This document shows, one piece after another, positions 9,985 through 18,010 of a DNA stretch of 64,000 bases. How positions within the stretch are numbered: the first letter of the stretch is position 1; the number at the start of each line of letters is the position of its first letter. Position numbers and translations under genes: made by a program. Under the pieces are notes generated by a model. The model did not search any database. It was not told the origin of the DNA and worked only from the letters and a program-made list of their open reading frames with translations. This stretch comes from Streptomyces sp. NBC_00289 (GTDB taxonomy: Bacteria; Actinomycetota; Actinomycetes; Streptomycetales; Streptomycetaceae), in NCBI RefSeq assembly GCF_041435115.1, contig NZ_CP108046.1:7316001-7380000 (forward strand), given 5' to 3'.

Positions 9985-10661
9985 CGATCCGTGTCCTGCT
10001 CGCCGACGACCAGGCGCTGCTCCGCAGCGCCTTCCGGGTGCTCGTCGACTCCGAGCCGGACATGGAGGTCGTCGGCGAGGCGTCCGACGGTGCGGAGGCG
10101 GTGCGGCTGGCCGCGGAGCAGCGGCCCGACGTGGTCCTGATGGACATCCGGATGCCCGGTACGGACGGGCTGGCCGCCACCCGCATGATCAGCGCCGACC
10201 CGGCCCTCACCCACGTCCGTGTGGTCATCCTGACGACCTTCGAGGTCGACGACTACGTCGTGCAGTCGCTGCGCGCGGGAGCCTCCGGGTTCCTCGGCAA
10301 GGGCTCCGAACCCGAGGAACTGCTCAGCGCGATCCGTATCGCGGCCGGCGGTGAGGCCCTGCTGTCCCCGGCGGCCACCAAGGGACTGATCGCCCGCTTC
10401 CTCGCCCAGGGCGACGGGGACGACGACCGCGACCCGGCCCGCGCCGAACGGCTCGGCGCGCTCACCGTGCGCGAACGCGAGGTGCTGGTCCAGGTGGCCG
10501 GAGGGCACTCGAACGACGACATCGCCGAGCGGCTGGAGGTCAGTCCGCTCACCGTGAAGACGCACGTCAACCGTGCCATGGCCAAGCTGGGCGCCCGGGA
10601 CCGGGCGCAGCTCGTGGTGATCGCGTACGAGTCGGGCCTGGTCCGTCCGCGGGTGGACTGA
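9981..10661 (+). CDS. NarL/FixJ-family response regulator
   Basis: The 226-residue protein starts ATGA-coupled to the kinase gene. The receiver domain shows LLADDQALLRSAFRVL, the phospho-acceptor Asp in VVLMDIRMPGTDG and the switch region LTTFEVDDYVVQSLRAGASG. A LuxR-type helix-turn-helix follows: LTVREREVLVQVAGGHSND, EVSPLTVKTHVNRAMAKLGA. It should be phosphorylated by the kinase encoded just upstream and bind DNA as a dimer. Its targets are not visible; an autoregulated pspA region is a reasonable first guess. Confidence 0.93.
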   Translation: MTIRVLLADDQALLRSAFRVLVDSEPDMEVVGEASDGAEAVRLAAEQRPDVVLMDIRMPGTDGLAATRMISADPALTHVRVVILTTFEVDDYVVQSLRAGASGFLGKGSEPEELLSAIRIAAGGEALLSPAATKGLIARFLAQGDGDDDRDPARAERLGALTVREREVLVQVAGGHSNDDIAERLEVSPLTVKTHVNRAMAKLGARDRAQLVVIAYESGLVRPRVD

Positions 10662-10810
10662 GCTCGGCCCGGGCGAGCTTCTGCGACCAGGGCGAGCAGG
10701 AAGTCCGTACCGTCAGGCGGGAGTTGGCGCCGGGCGCCGGCCTGGCCGCGACCGACACCCGGGCCAGGACCCGCCCGTCCCGGCGGAGCGGGAGCCCGCC
10801 GGGGTGTGAG

Positions 10811-10851
10811 ACGACGGGGCCGGGCACGCCACGCGCGCCCGGCCCCGAGGT
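10811..10851. terminator. Bidirectional hairpin between convergent genes
   Basis: A perfect 10-bp stem (GGGGCCGGGC 10816-10825 with GCCCGGCCCC 10837-10846) extends through a short bulge into ACGAC/GTCGT. It separates the response regulator gene from nadA. Confidence 0.7.
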
Positions 10852-10864
10852 CGTCCGCCGTCGG

Positions 10865-12049
10865 CTACGGCAGCGCCAGCATCCGCTCCAGCGCCAGCTT
10901 CGCGAACGCCTCCGTCTCCCGGTCCACCTCGATCCGGTTGACCAGGTTGCCCTCGGCCAGGGACTCCAGGGTCCACACCAGGTGGGGGAGGTCGATGCGG
11001 TTCATCGTCGAGCAGAAGCACACCGTCTTGTCGAGGAACACGATCTCCTTGTCCTCGCTCGCGAAACGGTTCGCCAGCCGCCGTACGAGGTTCAGCTCCG
11101 TGCCGATGGCCCACTTGGAGCCGGCCGGAGCGGCCTCCAGGGCCTTGATGATGTACTCGGTCGAGCCGACGTGGTCCGCCGCCGCCACGACCTCGTGCCG
11201 GCACTCCGGGTGCACCAGGACGTTCACTCCCGGGATGCGCTCGCGTACGTCGTTCACCGACTCCACGCTGAAGCGGCCGTGCACCGAGCAGTGACCCCGC
11301 CACAGGATCATCTTCGCGGCCCGCAGCTGCTCGGTGGTCAGCCCGCCGTTGGGCTTGTGCGGGTTGTAGAGGACGCAGTCCTCCAGCGACATCCCCATGT
11401 CCCGCACCGCGGTGTTGCGGCCGAGGTGCTGGTCCGGCAGGAACAGCACCTTCTCACCCTTCTCGAAGGCCCACTCCAGGGCCCGCTGGGCGTTCGAGGA
11501 GGTGCAGATGGTGCCGCCGTGCTTGCCCGTGAACGCCTTGATGTCGGCGGACGAGTTCATGTACGAGACGGGCACCACCTGCTCGGCTATCCCGGCCTCG
11601 GTCAGCACGTCCCAGCACTCGGCGACCTGCTCGGCCGTCGCCATGTCGGCCATCGAGCAGCCGGCGGCGAGGTCGGGCAGGACCACCTTCTGGTCGTCGG
11701 AGGTGAGGATGTCCGCGGACTCCGCCATGAAGTGCACACCGCAGAAGACGATGTACTCGGCCTCCGGGCGCGCGGCGGCGTCACGGGCCAGCTTGAAGGA
11801 GTCGCCCGTGACGTCGGCGAACTGGATGACCTCGTCGCGCTGGTAGTGGTGGCCGAGCACGAAGACCTTGCTGCCGAGCTTCTCCTTGGCTGCACGGGCG
11901 CGCTCGACCAGATCCGGGTCGGACGGCGAGGGCAGGTCGCCGGGACACTCGACGCCCCGCTCGCTCCTCGGGTCGGCCTCACGGCCGAGCAGCAACAGGG
12001 CGAGGGGCGTCGGCTGTACGTCGAGCTCCTGGGTCTGGGCGGTGGTCAC
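10865..12049 (-). CDS. nadA: Quinolinate synthase A
   Basis: NadA condenses iminoaspartate with dihydroxyacetone phosphate to quinolinate on a 4Fe-4S cluster in de novo NAD synthesis. The 394-residue protein has VFVLGHHYQRDEVIQFAD, FCGVHFMAESADIL, the cluster Cys regions around VLPDLAAGCSMADM, VHPECRHEV and DKTVCFCSTMNRI. I chose GTG 12049 (MTTAQTQELD) because AAAGGG lies 8 bases before it; a second GTG at 12058 sits on that site. nadB and nadC are not next to it, so it stands alone here. A hairpin follows it, and its upstream region has nested inverted repeats. Confidence 0.95.
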   Translation of the reverse strand: MTTAQTQELDVQPTPLALLLLGREADPRSERGVECPGDLPSPSDPDLVERARAAKEKLGSKVFVLGHHYQRDEVIQFADVTGDSFKLARDAAARPEAEYIVFCGVHFMAESADILTSDDQKVVLPDLAAGCSMADMATAEQVAECWDVLTEAGIAEQVVPVSYMNSSADIKAFTGKHGGTICTSSNAQRALEWAFEKGEKVLFLPDQHLGRNTAVRDMGMSLEDCVLYNPHKPNGGLTTEQLRAAKMILWRGHCSVHGRFSVESVNDVRERIPGVNVLVHPECRHEVVAAADHVGSTEYIIKALEAAPAGSKWAIGTELNLVRRLANRFASEDKEIVFLDKTVCFCSTMNRIDLPHLVWTLESLAEGNLVNRIEVDRETEAFAKLALERMLALP

Positions 12050-12080
12050 GACACGCACCCTTTCTACTTTTCGTCTAACT

Positions 12081-12132
12081 GACGCTATCTATCATAACCG
12101 CTTCACGTCACTTTGACGACGGCCATAGCGTC
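12081..12132. promoter_or_regulatory. Nested inverted repeats upstream of nadA
   Basis: An outer pair GACGCTAT (12081-12088) / ATAGCGTC (12125-12132) is perfect. Inside lies CGTCA CTT TGACG at 12106-12118. Read on the minus strand, TATGAT (about 12094-12099) is a plausible -10 for nadA. No known regulator motif was recognised. Confidence 0.4.
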
Positions 12133-12340
12133 GATGTGACATCAATCCCGGCGGAGACCTCTGCGGAGGACACGGCGGCGCGGGGTGCCCGGTACCGCAC
12201 TTCGGTCGCTGTCCGCTTCGCCGCGCGTGTGCGAGCATGAAGAGAGAGGCGAAAAGAAGCGCTCGGCCCGGAATGAATCCGTGGCTCCGCCGGTTGCAAC
12301 CGTCGGCAAGCAGTCTCCGTACAACCTTGGAGAGATGTAG

Positions 12341-12697
12341 ATGTCCGTATCGGACGAGACCAGCACCGTCACCGACGGCATCATCCTGTCCGACGCCGCC
12401 GCGGCGAAGGTCAAGGCCCTGCTCGACCAGGAAGGCCGCGAGGATCTGGCGCTGCGTGTCGCCGTCCAGCCCGGTGGCTGCTCCGGCCTGCGCTACCAGC
12501 TCTTCTTCGACGAGCGGTCGCTCGACGGCGACGTGGTCAAGGACTTCGACGGCGTCAAGGTCGTCACCGACCGCATGAGCGCCCCGTACCTGGGCGGCGC
12601 GTCGATCGACTTCGTGGACACCATCGAGAAGCAGGGCTTCACGATCGACAACCCCAACGCGACCGGCTCCTGCGCCTGCGGCGACTCCTTCAGCTAG
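12341..12697 (+). CDS. erpA: A-type iron-sulfur cluster insertion protein
   Basis: The 118-residue HesB/IscA/ErpA protein carries the three conserved Cys: CSG in VQPGGCSGLRY, and the C-terminal pair in ATGSCACGDSF. It passes Fe-S clusters to targets; the neighbouring NadA and the respiratory Rieske protein are likely clients, which is inference. ATG 12341 follows GGAGAG. The gene has its own strong terminator and stands alone on the plus strand, divergent from nadA. The exact choice of the name erpA over iscA rests on actinobacterial practice. Confidence 0.92.
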   Translation: MSVSDETSTVTDGIILSDAAAAKVKALLDQEGREDLALRVAVQPGGCSGLRYQLFFDERSLDGDVVKDFDGVKVVTDRMSAPYLGGASIDFVDTIEKQGFTIDNPNATGSCACGDSFS

Positions 12698-12739
12698 TCA
12701 CCCGCGGCCCGTGTCTCCTCGGACGACACCGGTTCGACA

Positions 12740-12784
12740 GCGCGAAGGCGGCGGCCCCCTCCAACAGGGCCGCCGCCTTCGCGC
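12740..12784. terminator. 17-bp perfect hairpin after erpA
   Basis: The arms 12740-12756 and 12768-12784 are fully complementary (GCGCGAAGGCGGCGGCC and its complement) with an 11-nt loop. It lies between the convergent erpA and the large membrane protein gene. Confidence 0.85.
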
Positions 12785-12810
12785 GTCCGGGCGTCTCTCC
12801 CGGCCCCGCG

Positions 12811-14784
12811 CTACCGCGCCTCGGGCGTCGCCGGCAGCCGCGCTCCCGCCTTCTCCAGCGGGATCGCCTTGCCGTCCGCACCCATGACCTTGCGGCCGCC
12901 GAGCGGCTCGTCCAGCGACACGGTCCGGTGGAACTCCTTGGCGATCATGATGCAGACCTTGTCCGGCCAGGGCGTCTGGGTCACCGTGACCGTCACCTTG
13001 CCGGCGGACTCACTCGCCGACGCCTTGTAGTCGGCGCAGACACCGCCCGTGAAGCCCACGGTCAGTTCCTTGCCGTCGGCCGTGTAGCCGTCCACCTGCA
13101 CGTCGCGCGGGCTCGCCTTCGAGGTCGTCGGCTCGTCGCTCGGCGTGGCCGGCACCCGGGCCGTCAGGTACGCCGGGTCGACCGCCGGATGCGTCACCGT
13201 GAAAGCGTTCTGCGCCCCCGAGGCCCGTACGCCGAACAGCCAGGACGGAACCAGCGCCGACCGGCCGTCCACCACGTGCATCGCCAGCCCGAACACCGCC
13301 TTGTCGACCGTGATCGTGTTCTGTGCCTGCGTGGGCGTCGGCGCGGGCGAGGACTTCGGTGCGGACGTCGACGTGGAGGAGCCGCAGGGCGCCTCCAGCC
13401 GCTCCCCCAGGGGTACGGGGCTGGCGCAGCCGCCGATCCCCATGCGATGGTCGGCCTCGGGCGCCGTGTTCATCTCGTCGAGCGTCTTCTGCGCGCTCAG
13501 CACGGGATACGAGTCGCTCTTGACCGGTGCCTTCAACTGGCCGCTCCCGCCGACCACTTCGCCCTGGGCGCTGACGGTCAGCCCGGTCGTCCAGCCGTAC
13601 GTGGGCAGCCCGCCGACCACCGGGTCGGCGTTCACCACCCGCTGGGCGCCCATGATCTGGCTCGCGTCGACCTTCGCGTCGTCCTGGCCGACCGCCTTCA
13701 GGACCGGCGCGGCCGCCTTCTTCGCGGCCTCCACCCCGACCGTGTCGCCGGCCGGGTTCGCGGGGTCCTGGGCGCACACCAGGGTGCTCTTGCAGGAGTC
13801 GGTGCCCGGTACGTAGCGGTGGAACGTCCAGGCGCCCGGTGCCTGACGGGTCACCCGCAGAGTGGGTCCCGCACCGTCTGTCACCGGCCCGACCTGCCAG
13901 TCCTGCCCGCTGACCACCGGCTTCCCGTCGACCCCGAGGGCCTTGGCCAGCCGGGCCACCTCGTCCTCGGTGACCTGGCCCTTCGCCCGGTACACCGGCG
14001 CTGTTCCGGGGCCGTCGGGGAGGGTGCCGGCGGCGCGGTAGGTGACGCCGTAGGGGTTGGGCTCGCCGGGCGCGATGCCGTTCGTGCCGCCGTCCTGAGC
14101 GGCGTAGTCGTCGAGGGCCAGCGGCGGGGGAGTGCCGTCGGAGCCCGGGACGGCGGAGTTCCGGGCGTCGTCCGAACCGCCGGAGCCGCCGGAGGCGGTC
14201 GCGGCGAAGTACGCCCCACCTCCGCCGACCAGCAGGACGGCGGCCGCGACGGAGGCGACGACCATCGGGGAGCGCCGCCGGGCCGACCTGGCGAGATCAA
14301 GGTCGGGGTCGCGGTCGGGGTCGGTGGCCGGGGCCGATGCGCCCGACCCCGCCGCCGACGCCTCGGAAGGCTCAGAAGCCTCGGAAGGCTCAGAAGGCTC
14401 CGTGGCTTCGGCAGCTTCAAAAGTTTCAGCGGTCCCAGAAGCCTCGTCAGCCTCCGAAACCGCCTGGGCTTCAGGAGCGTCAGAGGTCCCGGCACCCTCG
14501 GAAGAACTACCCGGCACCTCCGAATCGGTGGTGCCCTCCGAACCGGTGGCATCGTCCGAACCGGTGGTGCCCTCCGAACCGATGGCGTCCTCCGAGTCGA
14601 TGGTGCCCTCCGGCCCGGTGGTGTCCTCCGACCCGGCCGCGTCCTCCCGGCCCGCCGCGTCCTCCGTGCCGTCGATGTCCTCCCGGGCGCGCCCGTCCTC
14701 CGAGGCCGTCTCCGAGGCGGCCTTCTCCTCGGCGGCCTCGTGGGCCTCGGCGGCGTCGTCGTTGTCGGGTCGCTCGGTGTTCAC
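12811..14784 (-). CDS. Large single-pass membrane protein with acidic repeat N-terminus
   Basis: The 657-residue protein starts at GTG 14784, seven bases after AAGGAG; an upstream frame extension is not supported. Residues 1-165 are a low-complexity cytosolic region rich in Glu, Ser, Thr, Ala and Asp, coded partly by ten 18-bp repeats. A basic RSARRRS precedes one membrane segment (PMVVASVAAAVLLVGGGGAY). The remaining 440 residues face outside: a Gly/Ser linker, Pro-rich start and a folded part with few Cys (DSCKSTLVC, GGCASPVPLG, KVCIMIAKEF). No enzyme motif is seen. It resembles a Streptomyces family annotated only as large membrane protein. Confidence 0.85.
   Translation of the reverse strand: MNTERPDNDDAAEAHEAAEEKAASETASEDGRAREDIDGTEDAAGREDAAGSEDTTGPEGTIDSEDAIGSEGTTGSDDATGSEGTTDSEVPGSSSEGAGTSDAPEAQAVSEADEASGTAETFEAAEATEPSEPSEASEPSEASAAGSGASAPATDPDRDPDLDLARSARRRSPMVVASVAAAVLLVGGGGAYFAATASGGSGGSDDARNSAVPGSDGTPPPLALDDYAAQDGGTNGIAPGEPNPYGVTYRAAGTLPDGPGTAPVYRAKGQVTEDEVARLAKALGVDGKPVVSGQDWQVGPVTDGAGPTLRVTRQAPGAWTFHRYVPGTDSCKSTLVCAQDPANPAGDTVGVEAAKKAAAPVLKAVGQDDAKVDASQIMGAQRVVNADPVVGGLPTYGWTTGLTVSAQGEVVGGSGQLKAPVKSDSYPVLSAQKTLDEMNTAPEADHRMGIGGCASPVPLGERLEAPCGSSTSTSAPKSSPAPTPTQAQNTITVDKAVFGLAMHVVDGRSALVPSWLFGVRASGAQNAFTVTHPAVDPAYLTARVPATPSDEPTTSKASPRDVQVDGYTADGKELTVGFTGGVCADYKASASESAGKVTVTVTQTPWPDKVCIMIAKEFHRTVSLDEPLGGRKVMGADGKAIPLEKAGARLPATPEAR
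14519..14698 (-). repeat. About ten tandem 18-bp repeats in the membrane protein gene
   Basis: Units of TCCGAACCGGTGGTGCCC type run in frame and code six-residue units such as G-S-E-G-T-T and G-S-D-D-A-T. The first six units are close copies; later ones are decayed. Confidence 0.75.
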
Positions 14785-14966
14785 CGCATCGCTCCTTCGG
14801 CTGCGCACAGTCCCTGTGATTCTGACCCGGACCTGCCTGTTCGGCTTGCCGGTGGGTCGTATCCCGCATCCCCTTCACGGGGGACAGCGATGGGACGCAG
14901 CGGGGGAGCGCGCGGTTCCACAGAGAGCGCACGGCTCCCGAAGAGCGCCGGTCGGACTCGCCCGGG

Positions 14967-15176
14967 TCAGTCGCCGTAGTCCGACATCGCGTCCAGCAGC
15001 CGGGCCGAGGCCGGCGGCACGGTCACGCCGTGGATGAGCGACGGGGAGACGGGAAGGGTGGTGATCCGGTCGGGCGCGGCCCAGTGCGGGGCCATCCGGG
15101 CGCAGTCGACACGCAGCGACGCGAGGTCGCCGTCCAGGTCGGCCGGGACGGGGGCGTGGACCTTGAGGTTCGTCAT
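14967..15176 (-). CDS. Small hypothetical protein
   Basis: The 69-residue protein starts at ATG 15176 with TNLKVHAPVPADLDGDLA and includes CARMAPHWAAPDRI and SLIHGVTVPPASARLLD. It has no signal peptide or membrane segment and only one Cys. No good ribosome site precedes it. It lies between the membrane protein gene and a divergent sugar/adenosine kinase gene. Codon use fits a real gene, but it is short and I recognise no family. Confidence 0.55.
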   Translation of the reverse strand: MTNLKVHAPVPADLDGDLASLRVDCARMAPHWAAPDRITTLPVSPSLIHGVTVPPASARLLDAMSDYGD

Positions 15177-15325
15177 AGCGGCACCGTAGGCACGTCGAAG
15201 GCGGCGAAGAAAGATCTACTATCGGGTAGTTTTGCCTGCTTCCTCGCGGCACGCAACCTCGCAGAGCCCCCTCCGACCCGGTAGCGTGAACTGTCAAGTC
15301 GTCTCCCCGCAGGAGAGTCCACGCC

Positions 15326-16300
15326 GTGCGCATCGCAGTCACCGGCTCCATCGCCACCGACCACCTCATGACCTTCCCCGGCCGATTCGCCGATCAGCTC
15401 GTCGCGGACCAGCTGCACACCGTCTCCCTCTCTTTCCTGGTCGACAACCTGGACGTACGCCGGGGCGGAGTCGGCGCCAACATCGCCTTCGGCATGGGAC
15501 AGCTCGGCACCCGGCCGATCCTCGTCGGCGCCGCGGGCTTCGACTTCGACGAGTACCGCGCCTGGCTCGACCGGCACGGCGTCGACACCGAGTCCGTGCG
15601 CATCTCCGAGACGCTGCACACGGCCCGCTTCGTCTGCACCACCGACGCCGACCACAACCAGATCGGCTCCTTCTACACGGGCGCCATGAGCGAGGCCCGG
15701 CAGATCGAGCTCAAGACCGTCGCCGACCGCGTGGAGGGACTCGACCTGGTCCTGATCGGCGCGGACGACCCGGAGGCGATGCTCCGCCACACCGAGGAGT
15801 GCCGCTCCCGCTCGATCCCCTTCGCCGCCGACTTCTCCCAGCAGATCGCCCGGATGAACGGCGACGAGATCCGGATACTGCTGGACGGAGCGACGTACCT
15901 CTTCTCCAACGAGTACGAGAAGGGCCTCATCGAGTCGAAGACGGGCTGGAGCGACGCCGAGATCCTCGCCAAGGTCGGCCACCGCGTGACCACGCTCGGC
16001 TCGCGCGGTGTGCGCATCGAGGCGGTCGGCGAGGACCCGATCGAGGTCGGCTGCGCGGAGGAGGAGCGCAAGGCCGACCCCACCGGTGTCGGCGACGCCT
16101 TCCGGGCCGGCTTCCTCTCCGGCCTCGCCTGGGGCGTCTCCCTAGAGCGCGCCGCCCAGGTCGGCTGCATGCTCGCCACACTGGTCATCGAGACGGTCGG
16201 CACGCAGGAGTACACGCTGCGCCGCGCCCACTTCATGGACCGCTTCACCAAGGCGTACGGCCATGACGCCGCCGCCGAGGTCCGGGCGTACCTCGGCTGA
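15326..16300 (+). CDS. PfkB-family carbohydrate/adenosine kinase
   Basis: The 324-residue ribokinase-superfamily enzyme starts at GTG 15326 behind AGGAGA. It has the N-terminal ITGSI-type start MRIAVTGSIATDHLM, the substrate loop RRGGVGANIAFGMGQLG, and the C-terminal anion hole and catalytic Asp in DPTGVGDAFRAGF. Overall it looks like the adenosine kinase branch described in mycobacteria, which phosphorylates adenosine with ATP; a sugar kinase cannot be excluded. It is transcribed alone, with an AT-rich block (15214-15234) upstream that could hold divergent promoters. Confidence 0.85.
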   Translation: MRIAVTGSIATDHLMTFPGRFADQLVADQLHTVSLSFLVDNLDVRRGGVGANIAFGMGQLGTRPILVGAAGFDFDEYRAWLDRHGVDTESVRISETLHTARFVCTTDADHNQIGSFYTGAMSEARQIELKTVADRVEGLDLVLIGADDPEAMLRHTEECRSRSIPFAADFSQQIARMNGDEIRILLDGATYLFSNEYEKGLIESKTGWSDAEILAKVGHRVTTLGSRGVRIEAVGEDPIEVGCAEEERKADPTGVGDAFRAGFLSGLAWGVSLERAAQVGCMLATLVIETVGTQEYTLRRAHFMDRFTKAYGHDAAAEVRAYLG

Positions 16301-16315
16301 CCCGCCCCTTCCGGC

Positions 16316-17692
16316 TCACGAGAGCCGGCGGACCACGTAGGCCGAGCCCTGGTCCGCCGGCTCCTCGCCGACGTACTCCTGCGCCCGCATCTGGCACCAG
16401 GCCGGGATGTCCAGCCGGGCCGCCTCGTCGTCGGACAGGACGCGGATCCTGCCGCCGACCGGCACGTCCCCGATGACCTTAGCCAGCTCGATCACCGGGA
16501 TCGGGCAGCGCTTGCCGAGCGCGTCCACGACCAGGACGTCGTCCCGCACCACCGTCTCCGGCGCCGGCGCCCCCAGTTGCTCGCGCACCGCCGCGACCGC
16601 CCCGGGCAGCACGTCCAGGAACCGGTCGACCTCCTCCGCCGGGGTCCCGGACGGCAGCGACACCCGTACGTTCCCCTCGCTGAGCACGCCCATCGCCTTC
16701 AGCACATGGCTGGGCGTCAGCGTGCTGCTCGTGCACGACGATCCGGACGAGACGGAGAACCCGGCCCGGTCCAGCTCGTGCAGCAGGGTCTCCCCGTCGA
16801 CATAGAGACAGGAGAAGGTGACGATCCCGGGCAGCCGCCGGTCCGCGTCGCCGACCACCTCCACGTCCGGCACCGACCGCGGCACCCGCGCCCGGATCCG
16901 CTCCGTCAGTTCCCGCAGCCGTGCCGCCTCCAGGGCCGCCTCGGCACGCACCGCGCGCAGAGAGGCCGCCGCGGCCACCACGGCCGGGAGGTTCTCGAAA
17001 CCCGCCGCCCGCCCCGACTCGCGCTCGTCCACCGGCCCCTGGGGCGCGAACCGCACCCCCTTGCGTACGACGAGCAGGCCGACCCCCGACGGGCCGCCCC
17101 ACTTGTGCGCGCTCGCCGTCAACAGCGACCAGTCGCCCTCCACCCGGCCCCAGCCCAGCGACTGCGCCGCGTCCACCAGCAGCGGCACACCGGCTCGCCG
17201 GCACACCTCGGCCACCGAGGCCACCGGCTGCTCGGTACCCACCTCGTGGTTGGCCGACTGGAGACACGCCAGCGCGGTGTCGGCGCGCAGGGCGTTCTCG
17301 TACGACTCGGCGGTCACCGCGCCCGTACGAAGGACCGGTACCTCCGACACCGACCCGCCGTCCGCCTCGAACACCTCCGCCGAATGCAGGACCGAGGAGT
17401 GTTCGACGGCAGACACGATCAGGTGACGCCCGACGCGGCGGCGGCCCGCCAGCGCACCGGCGATCCCGGAGTGCACCGCCCGCGTGCCGGAGGAGGTGAA
17501 GACCAGTTCGTCCGGCCGGCATCCCACCGCCTCGGCCGTCGCCTCGCGCGCCGCGTCCAGCAGCAACCGGGCCCGCCGCCCCTCCCTGTACAGACGTGCG
17601 GGGTCCGCCCACCCCTCGTCGAGCGAGGCCTGCAGGGCCTGACGGGCAACGGGATGCAGAGGAGCGGCGGAAGCGGCATCGAAGTAGGACAC
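16316..17692 (-). CDS. Cysteine desulfurase fused to a TusA sulfur-carrier domain
   Basis: Residues 1-380 form a class V PLP-dependent desulfurase: FDAASAAPLHP start, NHEVGTEQP, VDAAQSLG, the PLP Lys at about 197 in SAHKWGGPSGVG, and the persulfide Cys at about 320 in SSGSSCTSSTLTP. After a short linker, residues 385-458 form a TusA domain with the carrier Cys near 396 in GKRCPIPVIELAK. The enzyme would strip sulfur from cysteine and hand it straight to its own carrier domain. The acceptor could be tRNA thiolation, molybdenum cofactor or another thio-cofactor. It is divergent from the cytochrome oxidase genes and has no suf or moa neighbours here. Confidence 0.93.
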   Translation of the reverse strand: MSYFDAASAAPLHPVARQALQASLDEGWADPARLYREGRRARLLLDAAREATAEAVGCRPDELVFTSSGTRAVHSGIAGALAGRRRVGRHLIVSAVEHSSVLHSAEVFEADGGSVSEVPVLRTGAVTAESYENALRADTALACLQSANHEVGTEQPVASVAEVCRRAGVPLLVDAAQSLGWGRVEGDWSLLTASAHKWGGPSGVGLLVVRKGVRFAPQGPVDERESGRAAGFENLPAVVAAAASLRAVRAEAALEAARLRELTERIRARVPRSVPDVEVVGDADRRLPGIVTFSCLYVDGETLLHELDRAGFSVSSGSSCTSSTLTPSHVLKAMGVLSEGNVRVSLPSGTPAEEVDRFLDVLPGAVAAVREQLGAPAPETVVRDDVLVVDALGKRCPIPVIELAKVIGDVPVGGRIRVLSDDEAARLDIPAWCQMRAQEYVGEEPADQGSAYVVRRLS

Positions 17693-17705
17693 ACGACCAC
17701 GCTAA

Positions 17706-17768
17706 GCGCCCTGGAGGGGCGCGGGGAAGCGCGCGACAAACCCCCACCGGCCCGCGCTCACCGCGCAT
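17706..17768. repeat. Copy of a dispersed Streptomyces-type intergenic element
   Basis: It starts with the hairpin GCGCCC-TGGA-GGGGCGC and continues GCGGGGAAGCGCGCGACA, closely resembling the two longer copies at 39621-39835. It sits next to the start of the desulfurase gene. Confidence 0.55.
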
Positions 17769-18010
17769 AACGGCAGCAAGCGAGCAGGTGGGCGCCCCGA
17801 GCCCCCGTCAGAAAGGCAGCCCGAGCCGGACATCCCACCCCTTCGGCTGGACCCCCGGCGCGTTGGGGACCCTCCCCGCGCGACCCCAAAACGCGTCCAG
17901 TAGGGTTTGGTCCGCATAAACATCCAAACCCCTGCCCGACGCAGGGCGGCGACCGACCAGCGAGAAGGCCGCAGCCGACAGCGCGGGCGAGACTCTCGGG
18001 AAGGCGCTAC
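17769..18010. other. ctaC upstream region
   Basis: This gap holds no gene I can support. It has one striking perfect inverted repeat (17903-17931) within an AT-richer patch (CCGCATAAACATCC) and then GC-rich sequence with AAGG close to the ctaC start. Confidence 0.5.
17903..17931. promoter_or_regulatory. Perfect 8-bp inverted repeat upstream of ctaC
   Basis: GGGTTTGG at 17903-17910 is mirrored by CCAAACCC at 17924-17931 with a 13-bp spacer, 80 bp before the ctaC start. It could be an operator for the oxidase operon or an RNA hairpin in its leader. Confidence 0.45.

Noticed and set aside
10567..10827. Minus-strand 86-residue open frame between the response regulator and nadA
   Set aside because: It overlaps the end of the response regulator gene, has no ribosome site and looks like GC-shadow translation.
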